A model generated the notes under the pieces. The model saw nothing but the letters and a program-made list of their open reading frames with translations, made no database searches and was not told where the DNA came from. A DNA stretch of 64,000 nt from Pseudogemmobacter bohemicus (GTDB lineage: Bacteria > Pseudomonadota > Alphaproteobacteria > Rhodobacterales > Rhodobacteraceae). The stretch spans positions 958,417-1,022,416 of the forward strand of contig NZ_QNHG01000002.1 of NCBI RefSeq assembly GCF_003290025.1, given 5' to 3'. Shown here piece by piece: positions 27,829-36,486 of the stretch. Both the position numbers and the translations under genes were made by a program. Numbering within the stretch: position 1 is the first letter of the stretch; the number at the start of each line of letters is the position of its first letter.

Positions 27829-27861
27829 AAAAAGAACCCCCGCGCGGTTTCTGCGCGGGGG
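27829..27861 (-). terminator. Strong intrinsic terminator (minus strand)
   Basis: Read on the minus strand, CCCCCGCGC pairs perfectly with GCGCGGGGG across the loop AGAAACC and is followed by TTCTTTTT. This is a textbook Rho-independent terminator. It ends transcription coming from the broken gene and tRNA-like segment at higher coordinates. The minus-strand frame covering 27714-28712 would read straight through it, so that frame's C-terminus is not natural. Confidence 0.8.
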
Positions 27862-27921
27862 CCGGAACGGGCAGGTGGCGCGCAGAACGGCCCGGCAGGG
27901 GATACCGCCCATTCCTGGCGC

Positions 27922-27969
27922 ATTGGGGGACAGGACCCGAACCTGCACAGACCCTGACGGCAAAGGGAT
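27922..27969 (-). other. tRNA-3'-half-like sequence (T-arm, acceptor-like strand)
   Basis: On the minus strand, GCAGG-TTCGGGT-CCTGT makes a T-arm with the conserved TTCGRNT loop, preceded by TCCCT and a variable-arm-like segment as in class II (Leu/Ser) tRNAs and followed by CCCCCAA. No D-arm or 5' acceptor strand is found upstream, and no CCA is encoded, so this is not an intact tRNA. It may be a remnant left by integration or deletion at a tRNA gene, with the tRNA's terminator still present 60 bases on. Chance resemblance is possible. Confidence 0.3.
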
Positions 27970-27971
27970 TC

Positions 27972-29047
27972 AGGTTTATGAAACAGCGCGGTCAGCGCGC
28001 CGTTTTCCGCAGGCCCTTTCGCAAGGCGGCGAAGAAAAGCGTCTTCACCCCCCCCGATCAGCCCAGCGAACAGTCCCAGGGTCAGCGCTGTCAGAAAGCT
28101 GACAAGCCCTGCAATCACCCCGATCACCTCATCCCCCCAGCGAAGCGTTGCCTTCATAAAACGGGATTTCCCCAGCACCGCCATCGCGGCGATGCTGCAC
28201 ATTCCCATCCGCTCGGCGGCAATCGCGATGCGGCTGGACTCGGCCGGGCCGTCCACGAAGCGCATCATGTGAAGCGTGCCCCTCGCGCCGAGCCTCGCGT
28301 TCATACGGCCAAGATCGGAGGAAACCGCGAGGAAGGGGCGGAAGACCCCGGGACGCAGGATCCGTCCCTGATCGCTCAGGGTGTCGAATTTCGCGACCTC
28401 GTTCCAGCGGATTCCCCGGCGCGCCGCATCGGTCAGGATACCGATCAGCCGGGGCGACAGCAGGGTCAGTTTACGGGCAAGTTTCAGCACCGAGGCGCCG
28501 ATCTTGATCGTATAGGAGGTTCCCCCCGTCGCCACCGTGGCCGCAGTCGAGCCGAGGCCGATGACGGAAAGGCCGGCTGAAAAGTAGTCCACCTCTTCGC
28601 CACGCGCCCAGTCCAGACCGGCAGTGCTCAGGTCGATCACATCGCCGAAGAGACCGGAGCGGAACAGATCAGCGCATGGTTGAGCGAACAGGCGTCGCTG
28701 CCAAACGTGCATTTCGCGCAGCCTTCACCCCAGACGAGCCATCCGTTGTCTTCCTCGCGGAGGGTGTTTATCCGCGGGTTCAGATCATCGGGCAGCGCGA
28801 TCCCCCGGCTCTCGGCCAGATCCTCCAGCGCCTCGATTGCGATCCGGTTGTGGTCCTCCTCGTCAAGCAACGCAGCGATCCGCGCTGCAATGCTTTCCGG
28901 GGTGGCCGCCCGCTCTGTGGCCAGTTCACGCCTTGCAGCATAGTGGCCGGCTGCGGCCCCGAGCACTGGCTTCGCCAGCGGGTTTTGCAGCACCTGCCAG
29001 CCCGCCCGGAGAAAGGTCGAGAATGAGGCAAGGGCAAGGAGGGTCAA
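27972..29047 (-). pseudogene. Frameshifted gene for an unrecognised cysteine-bearing membrane protein
   Basis: Two overlapping minus-strand frames appear to be parts of one gene. The upper one (to 28637) has a hydrophobic N-terminus, a helical acidic part and GCAKCTFGSDACSLNHALIC. The lower one (from 28712) continues with GDVIDLSTAGLDWARGEEVD, a glycine-rich hydrophobic region, LARKLTLLSPRLIGILTDAA and a C-terminal membrane helix pair (VIGVIAGLVSFL...LGLFAGLIGGG). A one-base indel near 28650-28680 would join them. The upper frame has no good start: the likely ATG (29079) is out of frame. The lower frame runs on through a tRNA-like segment and a terminator. It is either a decayed gene or contains sequencing errors. 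Confidence 0.55.
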
Positions 29048-29096
29048 AGCCAGCCGGGGAGGCGCGGGAGTGAGGACATGAAATCGCTCCGGGCCT

Positions 29097-29167
29097 CTGT
29101 GGCCAGAAAACCCTGTGGCCTGCAAACCCTGTGGCCTCAAAACCCTGTGGCGGGCAACTCCTGTGGC
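29097..29167. repeat. Five 16-bp tandem repeats with CTGTGGC core
   Basis: The heptamer CTGTGGC occurs at 29097, 29113, 29129, 29145 and 29161, an exact 16-base period. The three middle copies share the longer unit AAACCCTGTGGC. The array lies downstream of trpS and upstream of the broken gene, in a stretch with no supported coding. It resembles iteron-type protein binding sites more than a CRISPR array, which would need longer repeats and unique spacers. Confidence 0.75.
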
Positions 29168-29185
29168 AGGGGGTCTCCCTGCCAC
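29163..29185. other. Perfect hairpin just beyond the trpS stop
   Basis: GTGGCAGGG pairs perfectly with CCCTGCCAC across a GGTCT loop. Its position, 15 bases after the trpS stop, suggests a transcription end or mRNA-stabilising structure. Neither strand has a T-run after the stem, so an intrinsic terminator is not certain. Confidence 0.5.
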
Positions 29186-29199
29186 ATTCTGCGGCTGGC

Positions 29200-30246
29200 T
29201 CAGCGGCCGATCATGCCGACGATCTCTTTCGTTTTCGCAAGGATCGGGCTGGCAATGGCATCTGCGCGTGCGGCACCCTCGCCAAGGATGCGGTCGATCT
29301 CGGCCGGGTCCTGCATATAGCGGTTCATCGCCTCGGTGATCGGCGAGAGCTTCGCCACCGCAAGATCCGCCAGCCGCGGCTTGAAGGTGCCGAATTGCGC
29401 GCCGGCGAATTCCCGGATCACCGTCTCGGCGCTGACGCCCTCCAGCGCGGCATAGATATTGACGAGATTGCGCGCCTCGGGCCGGTCCTTCAGCCCGTCC
29501 AGCCCGTCCAGCGTGTCGGGCAGTGGGTTCGGATCGGTGGTCGCCTTGCGGATCTTTTTCGCGATGGTGTCGGCATCGTCGGTCAGATTGATGCGGCTGG
29601 CATCCGAGGGATCGGATTTCGACATCTTTTTCGTGCCGTCGCGCAAGGACATCACGCGGGTGGCCGACCCTTCGATCAGCGGTTCGGTGATCGGAAAGAA
29701 ATCCACCCCGTAATCATGGTTGAACTTGGCAGCGATGTCGCGGGTCAGCTCAAGATGTTGTTTCTGATCCTCGCCCACCGGCACCTGGGTCGTGTGGTAA
29801 AGCAGGATATCGGCCGCCATCAGCGAGGGATATGCCAGGAGACCCAGCGAGGAATTCTCGGCATTCTTGCCGGCGGTTTTATCCTTGAACTGGGTCATCC
29901 GATACATCCAGCCGATGCGGGCAACGCAGTTGAGGATCCAGGCCAGTTCGGCATGGCCGGAAACCTGGCTCTGGTTGAAGATGATCGAGCGCGCCGGGTC
30001 GATCCCGCTTGCCAGATAGGCCGCCGTGATCTCTCGCGTCTGATGGCGCAGCTTTTCGGGATCCTGCCAGACGGTGATCGCATGCATATCGACGACGCAG
30101 TAGATCGTCTCGATCCCCTCATCCTGCTTCTCGGCAAAGCGCTTCAGCGCGCCGAGGTAATTCCCCAGCGTCATGCCGCCCGAGGGCTGGATGCCGGAAA
30201 AGATCCTGGGCGTGAAGCCTGGATTGGCGGCAGCTTGCGAGGCCAT
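29200..30246 (-). CDS. trpS: Tryptophanyl-tRNA synthetase
   Basis: Class I aminoacyl-tRNA synthetase that charges tRNA-Trp. The 348 residues fit the bacterial enzyme. The HIGH-type motif appears as [14 protein letters not shown] near residues 20-33, and the KMSKS loop is [10 protein letters not shown] near residue 205. Also typical are [14 protein letters not shown] and [21 protein letters not shown] in the ATP and tryptophan pocket. The ATG follows ACGGAGCGCATC. It is divergent from the rhomboid-like gene, with 82 bases between the starts. Confidence 0.97.
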   Translation of the reverse strand: MASQAAANPGFTPRIFSGIQPSGGMTLGNYLGALKRFAEKQDEGIETIYCVVDMHAITVWQDPEKLRHQTREITAAYLASGIDPARSIIFNQSQVSGHAELAWILNCVARIGWMYRMTQFKDKTAGKNAENSSLGLLAYPSLMAADILLYHTTQVPVGEDQKQHLELTRDIAAKFNHDYGVDFFPITEPLIEGSATRVMSLRDGTKKMSKSDPSDASRINLTDDADTIAKKIRKATTDPNPLPDTLDGLDGLKDRPEARNLVNIYAALEGVSAETVIREFAGAQFGTFKPRLADLAVAKLSPITEAMNRYMQDPAEIDRILGEGAARADAIASPILAKTKEIVGMIGR

Positions 30247-30328
30247 GATGCGCTCCGTCTGGAAAAACTGACCTGCACGGCGTAAGCCTTCGCAGAAGGG
30301 GCGTCAACATCGCGCCCGGAAGGATGCC

Positions 30329-31024
30329 GTGACAATGTATGATACCGACCCGAATGCCAGTCCGCTGAACCGGCTGCCCTGGATCGTCTGGGCGCTGGCG
30401 CTGCCGATGATCGCGGCAGAGATCGTTCTGGGCCTTGCGGAGGCGGGGGTGATCGGTGGCCCGAATGGCATTGGCTGGCGCCAGAGCGCGATCATGGATT
30501 ACGCGGTGGCGCGCAATGTTTCGGCCTATCTCTGGATCAACCAGGTCTGGGACGAGCTGGCTTTGCGGTTTGGCGCCTTTGCCTTCATCCATCAAAGCAC
30601 CACCAGCGCGCTGTTTGCCGTGGTTCTGCTGCTGGCACTTGGCAAGATGGTGGGCGAGGTCTTCCGCTGGTGGGCGGTCGCGCTGGTGTTTTTCGGGTCC
30701 AGCTGGGCCGGGGCCCTCGCCTTCATCTGGCTGGTGCCTTACGACAATTACCCGCTGATCGGCGCCTATAGCGGCGTTTACGGGCTGATCGGGGCGTTTA
30801 CCTTCCTGCTTTGGGTGCAGCTGATCGGGTCGGGGTCAAACGGCTACCGCGCCTTCACGCTGATCGGGATGCTGCTGTTTGTGCAGCTGATCTTCGGCGT
30901 GCTGTTCGGCGGCGGCTATGAATGGATCGCCGAGATCGCGGGCTTTGTCACCGGTTTCGCGCTGTCTTTCCTGGTCAGCCCGGGCGGCTGGGCGCGGCTC
31001 CGTGCGCGTTTGCGGACAAGATGA
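30329..31024 (+). CDS. Rhomboid-like membrane protein, probably without protease activity
   Basis: A 231-residue protein with about six membrane helices and the rhomboid layout. The serine helix reads GAYSGVYGLIGAF (Ser148), close to the family's GASGAxYGLxGA but one residue shorter after the serine. The helix that should carry the catalytic histidine (usually AHLGGFxxGF) reads AEIAGFVTGF, so the histidine is Glu. The His/Asn of the second helix are also lacking. It is therefore probably an inactive, pseudoprotease-type rhomboid. The start could be GTG at 30329 (five bases after GGAAGG) or ATG at 30335. Confidence 0.8.
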   Translation: MTMYDTDPNASPLNRLPWIVWALALPMIAAEIVLGLAEAGVIGGPNGIGWRQSAIMDYAVARNVSAYLWINQVWDELALRFGAFAFIHQSTTSALFAVVLLLALGKMVGEVFRWWAVALVFFGSSWAGALAFIWLVPYDNYPLIGAYSGVYGLIGAFTFLLWVQLIGSGSNGYRAFTLIGMLLFVQLIFGVLFGGGYEWIAEIAGFVTGFALSFLVSPGGWARLRARLRTR

Positions 31025-31174
31025 TGCGCGCAAGATGAATGGCCGGCGCGTTTGCGCGCGAGCCAGACCCCGATGGTGCGCGGCGGGCCTGGCGGCTGCG
31101 CGCCCCGGTCGGTTGCGCCAATGCAGGGGATCGGCGACAGAAAGGCGAGACTTTCAGCGCCACAGGACAGAACC

Positions 31175-32020
31175 ATGATCGGGCCAAGGGCCGGAGCCGC
31201 CATCTGCACCATTCTCTGGGGCTTCAGTTATCTGCTGGCCGGGCGCTGGCTGCCGCCGAATCCGGAAATGGCCGGCGCGGTGCGGGCGCTTGGCGGTGCG
31301 GCGTTCCTGTTCCTGCTGAGCCGCGAGCTGCCTCCGGCCAATTGGTGGGGCAGGCTGATCGTGCTGGGGACGCTGAATGTCGGGCTGTTCTTCGGGTTGT
31401 TCTTTATCGGCGCGATGCGGCTGCAAGGCGGTGTGGCGGCGGTGTTCCAGGCGCTTGGCCCGGTTTTCGTGCTGTTGCTGGCATGGGCGATCCTGAAGCG
31501 GCGCCCGAGCGGGCTGCAATTCTTTGCGGTGATCCTTGGCCTTGCCGGCGTTGCCATGGTGGTGCTGAAAGACGGCGCCGCGATTGACGGGATCGGGGTT
31601 GCGGCGATGCTGGGCTGCGTGCTGGCGCTCTCGCTTGGCGGTGTGATGCTCAGCCGCTGGGGCAGCCCGGGGATCAGCATCACCGCGTTCACCGCCTGGC
31701 AATTGCTGATCGGCGGGGTAGAGCTGACCCTCGTGGCCCTGGTCATCGGCGATTTCCAGGGGCCGATATCCGGGCTGAACATCTTCGCCTTCGTGATCCT
31801 TGCAATCGTGCTGACCGGGATCCCGTTCCTGCTGTGGTTTCGCGGTATCGAGGCGGCGGGGGCGGTCGCCATCATGCCGCTGATCCTGCTTACGCCGGTG
31901 ACGGCGCTGGTGGTGGATGCCACCTTGCTGCAGATCATGCCCAAACCGCTGCAGGTCCTGGGCGTGGTGGTGGTGATTGCCTCGCTGATGATCAACCAGC
32001 GCGCCATCGCGGCGCGCTGA
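31175..32020 (+). CDS. EamA/DMT family transporter
   Basis: A 281-residue inner-membrane protein with ten predicted helices arranged as two EamA repeats (about 5-130 and 145-278), the drug/metabolite transporter architecture. The first helix reads GAAICTILWGFSYLLAGRWL, with the family's W-G-x-x-F feature. The second repeat contains LTGIPFLLWFRGIEAAGAV and the loop LLTPVTALVVD. Members export amino acids, metabolites or drugs; the substrate cannot be told. The frame extends upstream to 31052, but that part is not membrane-like and the ATG after AGGACAGAACC fits better. It converges with murJ, with only three bases between the stops. Confidence 0.88.
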   Translation: MIGPRAGAAICTILWGFSYLLAGRWLPPNPEMAGAVRALGGAAFLFLLSRELPPANWWGRLIVLGTLNVGLFFGLFFIGAMRLQGGVAAVFQALGPVFVLLLAWAILKRRPSGLQFFAVILGLAGVAMVVLKDGAAIDGIGVAAMLGCVLALSLGGVMLSRWGSPGISITAFTAWQLLIGGVELTLVALVIGDFQGPISGLNIFAFVILAIVLTGIPFLLWFRGIEAAGAVAIMPLILLTPVTALVVDATLLQIMPKPLQVLGVVVVIASLMINQRAIAAR

Positions 32021-32023
32021 GGA

Positions 32024-33574
32024 TCAGGCCCGCTTGCCGCGCCGCAGCGAGGATTTCAGATCAGCAAGGCTCATGGCGCCGGTGAGCGTCGCGGCGAGGA
32101 AGTAGCTCGCCATCCCCGCCAGCACCAGCACCAGCAACATCGGCGTCCGCGTGCCCTTTGCGGTAACCGCATCGCCCATAAGCCACAAAAGCCCAAGCAG
32201 CACCGCCCCCATCACCAGCGCGGCCAGGAGAATCCGGGGCAGGCGGCTGCGGAAACGGTCGTCGAGGCTGGCCGAGACCCCCATGCTGCGCGCGCCGAGC
32301 CAGAGTTGTGCTGCCATGATCCAGGCCGAGGCCGAGGTTGCAATCGCAGCGGCAAGGAAGCCGATAAAGGGCATCAGCGCCACCGCGACAACCAGGTTCA
32401 CCAGCATCGAGATCACCGCATAATTGAAGGGGCGGCGGGTGTCGTGGCGGGCATAGAATTGCGGCTGCAAGACCTTGTGCAACACGAAGGCCGGCAGTCC
32501 GGCGCCGTAAACCGCAAGCGCCAGTGCGGTATTGTCGGCGGCATGGGCGCTATAGGCGCCGCGCTCAAAAATCACGCCGATAATGGGGCGCGCGATCACG
32601 ATCAGCGCCACTGCGGCCGGGATGGTCAGCAAAAGCGCAAATTCCGCCCCGCGTGAAAAGCTGAACCGCGCGCCCTCGGCATCCGAGGCACGCAGGCGGC
32701 GCGACAGTTCCGGCAGCAGGACGACCCCGATCGCGATCCCCACCACGCCCAGCGGCAGCTGGTAAAGCCGGTCGGCATTGTAGAGCCAGGTCATGGCGCC
32801 GTCGGTATAGCTTGCCACCCGGCGGCCGACCACGAGATTGACCTGCACCACCCCCCCCGCCAGCGCTGCCGGCGCGGCGATGATGGCAAGGCGCTTCAGT
32901 TCAGGCGTCCATTTCGGCAGCTGAAAGGGCAGCGAGAAGCCCAGCCGTTTCAGCGCGAACCAGACGGCGACCAGCTGCAACACGCCGGAAATCGAGATCG
33001 CCCAGGCCAGGGTCACGCCCATATCCCAGCCGAACCGGCGGGCAAGGATCATGCCGGCGATCATCGTCAGCGACAAAAGCGCGGTGACCGCCGAGGTTGC
33101 CAGGAACCGCCCCATCGAGTTCAGCACGCCGGAAAGCAGCGCGGTCAGCGAGATGAAGAGGATATAGGGAAAGGCGATCCGCCCATAGGTGATCGCCAGA
33201 TCAAAGCGGGTATCCACCTCGAAGCCAGCCGCCAGGATCCAGACCAGCACCGGCATCGCCACGATACAGACCGCCGAGAACACCGCGAGAAAGGCCGCCA
33301 TGCTCCAGAACGCGTCGCGCGCAAAGCCATTGGCATCCTCGCCGGCCTCAAGCTTTTTGGCATACATCGGCACGAAGGCCATGTTGAAGGCGCCCTCGGC
33401 GAAGAGGCGGCGGAACATATTCGGCAGCGACTGCGCCGCAATCAGCGCCTGGCTGACCGGCCCGTCACCCAGATAGGCTGACATGAACATATCGCGCACC
33501 AGCCCCGCGACGCGCGAAATCAGCGTCCAGAAGCCTACGGTGAGGAACCCCGCCACCAGCCGGATCGGTTTCAT
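32024..33574 (-). CDS. murJ: Lipid II flippase
   Basis: MurJ (MviN) flips lipid-linked peptidoglycan precursor to the periplasmic side. The 516 residues show about fourteen membrane helices and the MOP-superfamily N-terminus GFWTLISRVAGLVRDMFMSA. Then comes SLPNMFRRLFAEGAFNMAFVPMY, the conserved arginine- and glutamate-bearing segment of MurJ. A central LYNADRLYQLPLGVVGIAIGV is also diagnostic. It lies 38 bases downstream of glnD on the same strand. The glnD-murJ-trpS neighbourhood is, as I recall, common in this order of bacteria. Confidence 0.96.
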   Translation of the reverse strand: MKPIRLVAGFLTVGFWTLISRVAGLVRDMFMSAYLGDGPVSQALIAAQSLPNMFRRLFAEGAFNMAFVPMYAKKLEAGEDANGFARDAFWSMAAFLAVFSAVCIVAMPVLVWILAAGFEVDTRFDLAITYGRIAFPYILFISLTALLSGVLNSMGRFLATSAVTALLSLTMIAGMILARRFGWDMGVTLAWAISISGVLQLVAVWFALKRLGFSLPFQLPKWTPELKRLAIIAAPAALAGGVVQVNLVVGRRVASYTDGAMTWLYNADRLYQLPLGVVGIAIGVVLLPELSRRLRASDAEGARFSFSRGAEFALLLTIPAAVALIVIARPIIGVIFERGAYSAHAADNTALALAVYGAGLPAFVLHKVLQPQFYARHDTRRPFNYAVISMLVNLVVAVALMPFIGFLAAAIATSASAWIMAAQLWLGARSMGVSASLDDRFRSRLPRILLAALVMGAVLLGLLWLMGDAVTAKGTRTPMLLVLVLAGMASYFLAATLTGAMSLADLKSSLRRGKRA

Positions 33575-33612
33575 TTCGGGATCTGCTCCTCGCGCCTGCG
33601 ATCTGTTCTCGT

Positions 33613-36486
33613 TCAGCCCTGGGCCTGTGCCCGTTCTGCGCCGTCGGAAATCGCCTGGCGCAGCTTTTTCTCCAGCGCTTCCTGGCGCCGTTTTTCGTGC
33701 AGTTTCAGCCCGAACGTGTCTTTGACATAGAATGTATCGACCACCTGGGCGCCGTAAGTCGCGATCACCGCCGAAACGATAGAGATGTTGTTATTCGCCA
33801 GCGTCCGGGTCAGATCATACAGCAGGCCCGGGCGGTCACGGGTATCCACCTCGATGATCGTGTAGATATCCGAGCCTTCGTTATCTATCGTGATATGGGT
33901 GGGGAAGCGGAATTCGCGCTCGCGCCGTTTCACCTTGTCGCGATCTTTCAGCGCCTCGCGGGCAACGACCTGGCCGCGCAGGGTCTTTTCGATCATCTGC
34001 CGCAGCCGGGGCAGGCGCGACAATTCGTAAGGATGGCCCTCGGCGTCCTGGACCCAGAACACCGCCGTGGCATAGCCGTCCTTTGACGTATAGGTGCGGG
34101 CATCGACCACATTGGCGCCGACCAGGGCCAGCGCGCCGGCGAGCCGCGAGAAAATGCCCGGGTGATCGGCCAGCGCGAAACAGGCGCGGGTGGCGTCGCG
34201 GCTGATATCGGGTTCCAGATCAATGCGGATCTCGTCATCGCCGATGCCCAGCAAAAGCCGTGCAAAGACAGCCTGAGTCGACGTCTCCAGCCCCTGCCAG
34301 TATTGCGGATAATGGCGCTGTGTCTCGGTGCGCAGGTCTTTGGCATCCCAGTCGGGCAACGCCTCGCGCAAAGCGCGCTTCGCCTCATCGGCGCGGTTCT
34401 CGCGGTTGACGGTTTCCAGCCCGGCCTCCAGCGCCTCGGCTGTGGCCTGGTGCAGCTGCCTGAGCAGCATCGCCTTCCAGTTATTCCAGGTATTGGGCCC
34501 GACGCCCCGGATATCGCAGACCGTCAGCACGGTCAGCAGATCAAGCCGCTTGCGGGTTTTCACCGCCTTGGCAAAGTCCCTCACAGTGCGCGGATCGCCG
34601 ATATCGCGCTTTTGCGCCATGTCGGACATCAGAAGATGCCAGCGCACCAGCCATTCGACCGTCTCGCATTCCTCGTCATTCAGCCCCAGCCGCGGCGCCA
34701 CCCGTCGCGCGATCTGGGCGCCAAGGATCGAGTGATCCTCGGGCCGCCCCTTGCCGATGTCATGCAGCAAAAGCGCGACGTAAAGCACCTTGCGGTTCAC
34801 GCCGGCCTTGAGGATTTCCGACGACAGCGGCAGTTCTTCGATCAGCTCTTCCCGCTCGATCTGCGCGAGCGTCGAGATGCACTGGATGATATGCTCGTCC
34901 ACCGTATAGGAGTGGTAGACGTTGAACTGCATCATCGCGACGATCGGCTCGAATTCGGGGATAAAGGCCGAAAGGACGCCCAGCTCGTTCATCCGCCGCA
35001 GGCTGCGTTCCGGATTGCCGTGTTTCAGAAGCAGGTCGAGGAAGATCCGCGCCGCCTCGGGGTCTTCGCGCATCTCGTCGTCGATCAGCGAGAGGTTTGC
35101 GGTCACGAGGCGCATGACATTGGGGTGCAAGAGATAGCCGGTGCGCAGCCCTTCCTCAAAGACCCGCAAGAGGTTCAGCTTGTCTTTCAGGAAGTCCGCC
35201 GGGTTGACCACGTCGATCCGGCCCTGAACGAGACGATACCCCGGACGCACCCGCTTGGTCATCTTGAAAAGGCCCTTCAGCGAGGCCTCGCGCTTGGCAT
35301 GCCGCGCCTCAAGCCCGGTCAGGAAGATGCGGGTCAGCTCGCCCACCCGGGTGGCGTGGCGGAAGTAATCCTGCATGAAGATCTCGACCGCCCGGCGCCC
35401 GCCGGCATCCTTATAGCCCATGCGAAGGGCGACCTCGGGTTGCAAATCAAAGGTCAGCTGATCCGAGGGGCGGGCGGTGATGTAATGCAGATGGCAGCGC
35501 ACCACCCAGAGGAAATCCTCGGCGGCGCGGAAGGTCTCATATTCCTCGCGGGTGAAGAGGCCGGCATTGACGAGGCCCGCCGCTTTCTGGACGCGGTGCA
35601 GATACTTGCCGATCCAGTACAGGGTCTGGAGATCGCGCAAGCCCCCCTTGCCCTCTTTGACATTGGGTTCCAGCACATAGCGCTGGCCGCCCTGGCGCCG
35701 GTGGCGCTCGGCGCGCTCCTGAAGTTTCGCCTCGATGAATTCCGGGCCGGTCTTGCGGAAGAGTTCCGACCAGAGCTTTTCGGCAAGATCTGCGGCCAGC
35801 ACCTCATCGCCGGTGATGAAGCGCTTTTCCACCATGGCGGTGCGGATGGTGATGTCTTCGCGCGCCAGCCGGATGCAGTCGCGGATGGTGCGGACGGCAT
35901 GGCCGACCTTCAGCTTCAGATCCCAGAGCATGTAGAGCATGCTCTCGACCACGCATTCCGCCCAGGGCGTGGTCTTCATCGGCGTCAGAAACAAGAGGTC
36001 GATATCGGAATGCGGCGCCATTTCCGCGCGACCATAGCCGCCGACCGCCAGAATCGCGAGCCGTTCGGCATCGGTCGGCAGCAATACCGGATGCAGCTTT
36101 TGCGCGATGGTGAAAGCGATGATCACCAGTTGATCGGTCAGCCAGGCCTGGGCCGAGATCAGCGGCCGCGCCTCGGTCGGATGGTCGCGGAAGGCTGCCG
36201 CCAGCGCGGCATTGGCGCGGGTTTTCGCGGCCGCCATATGGCTGACCGCAATTGCACGGCTGCTTTTGCCGTCAAACCCGGCGGGAAGCTCCGCGAGGAT
36301 CGCCGCCGTCACCGCCTTCGTGTCGATGATCGCCTCCTCGGGCAGCAAAAGCGGAATGGCAGCCGGGACAAACCCGGCTGCCTTGTCTGTCTCTGGGATT
36401 TTGGCCGTGCCTGCGCCCTGTCCCGCCCGCTTGCGCGGACCGGGATCAGAGCCCGGCGCCGGAGAAGCTGCGGGGAGCAGGGTCAA
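33613..36486 (-). CDS. glnD: [Protein-PII] uridylyltransferase / uridylyl-removing enzyme
   Basis: GlnD senses glutamine and adds or removes UMP on PII proteins, controlling nitrogen assimilation. Order: nucleotidyltransferase domain with GGYGRAEMAPHSDIDL near residue 150, linker domain, HD domain with LLHDIGKGRPEDHSILGA near residue 575, and two C-terminal ACT domains (second: ITIDNEGSDIYTIIEVDTRD). The 957 residues are close to the family length. The start is uncertain: the first codon of the open frame is TTG and no ATG follows for over 80 residues, so TTG or an internal TTG/GTG is used. As drawn it overlaps the lipoprotein gene upstream by 41 bases. It works functionally with GOGAT at 0.5-8.4 kb. 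Confidence 0.94.
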   Translation of the reverse strand: MTLLPAASPAPGSDPGPRKRAGQGAGTAKIPETDKAAGFVPAAIPLLLPEEAIIDTKAVTAAILAELPAGFDGKSSRAIAVSHMAAAKTRANAALAAAFRDHPTEARPLISAQAWLTDQLVIIAFTIAQKLHPVLLPTDAERLAILAVGGYGRAEMAPHSDIDLLFLTPMKTTPWAECVVESMLYMLWDLKLKVGHAVRTIRDCIRLAREDITIRTAMVEKRFITGDEVLAADLAEKLWSELFRKTGPEFIEAKLQERAERHRRQGGQRYVLEPNVKEGKGGLRDLQTLYWIGKYLHRVQKAAGLVNAGLFTREEYETFRAAEDFLWVVRCHLHYITARPSDQLTFDLQPEVALRMGYKDAGGRRAVEIFMQDYFRHATRVGELTRIFLTGLEARHAKREASLKGLFKMTKRVRPGYRLVQGRIDVVNPADFLKDKLNLLRVFEEGLRTGYLLHPNVMRLVTANLSLIDDEMREDPEAARIFLDLLLKHGNPERSLRRMNELGVLSAFIPEFEPIVAMMQFNVYHSYTVDEHIIQCISTLAQIEREELIEELPLSSEILKAGVNRKVLYVALLLHDIGKGRPEDHSILGAQIARRVAPRLGLNDEECETVEWLVRWHLLMSDMAQKRDIGDPRTVRDFAKAVKTRKRLDLLTVLTVCDIRGVGPNTWNNWKAMLLRQLHQATAEALEAGLETVNRENRADEAKRALREALPDWDAKDLRTETQRHYPQYWQGLETSTQAVFARLLLGIGDDEIRIDLEPDISRDATRACFALADHPGIFSRLAGALALVGANVVDARTYTSKDGYATAVFWVQDAEGHPYELSRLPRLRQMIEKTLRGQVVAREALKDRDKVKRREREFRFPTHITIDNEGSDIYTIIEVDTRDRPGLLYDLTRTLANNNISIVSAVIATYGAQVVDTFYVKDTFGLKLHEKRRQEALEKKLRQAISDGAERAQAQG

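Noticed and set aside
27922-28005. An intact tRNA-Leu or tRNA-Ser gene
   Set aside because: No D-arm, no matching 5' acceptor strand and no encoded CCA; only a T-arm-like part remains.
29097-29167. The 16-bp repeats as a CRISPR array
   Set aside because: Repeats are directly adjacent with no unique spacers of about 30 bases, and no cas genes are nearby.
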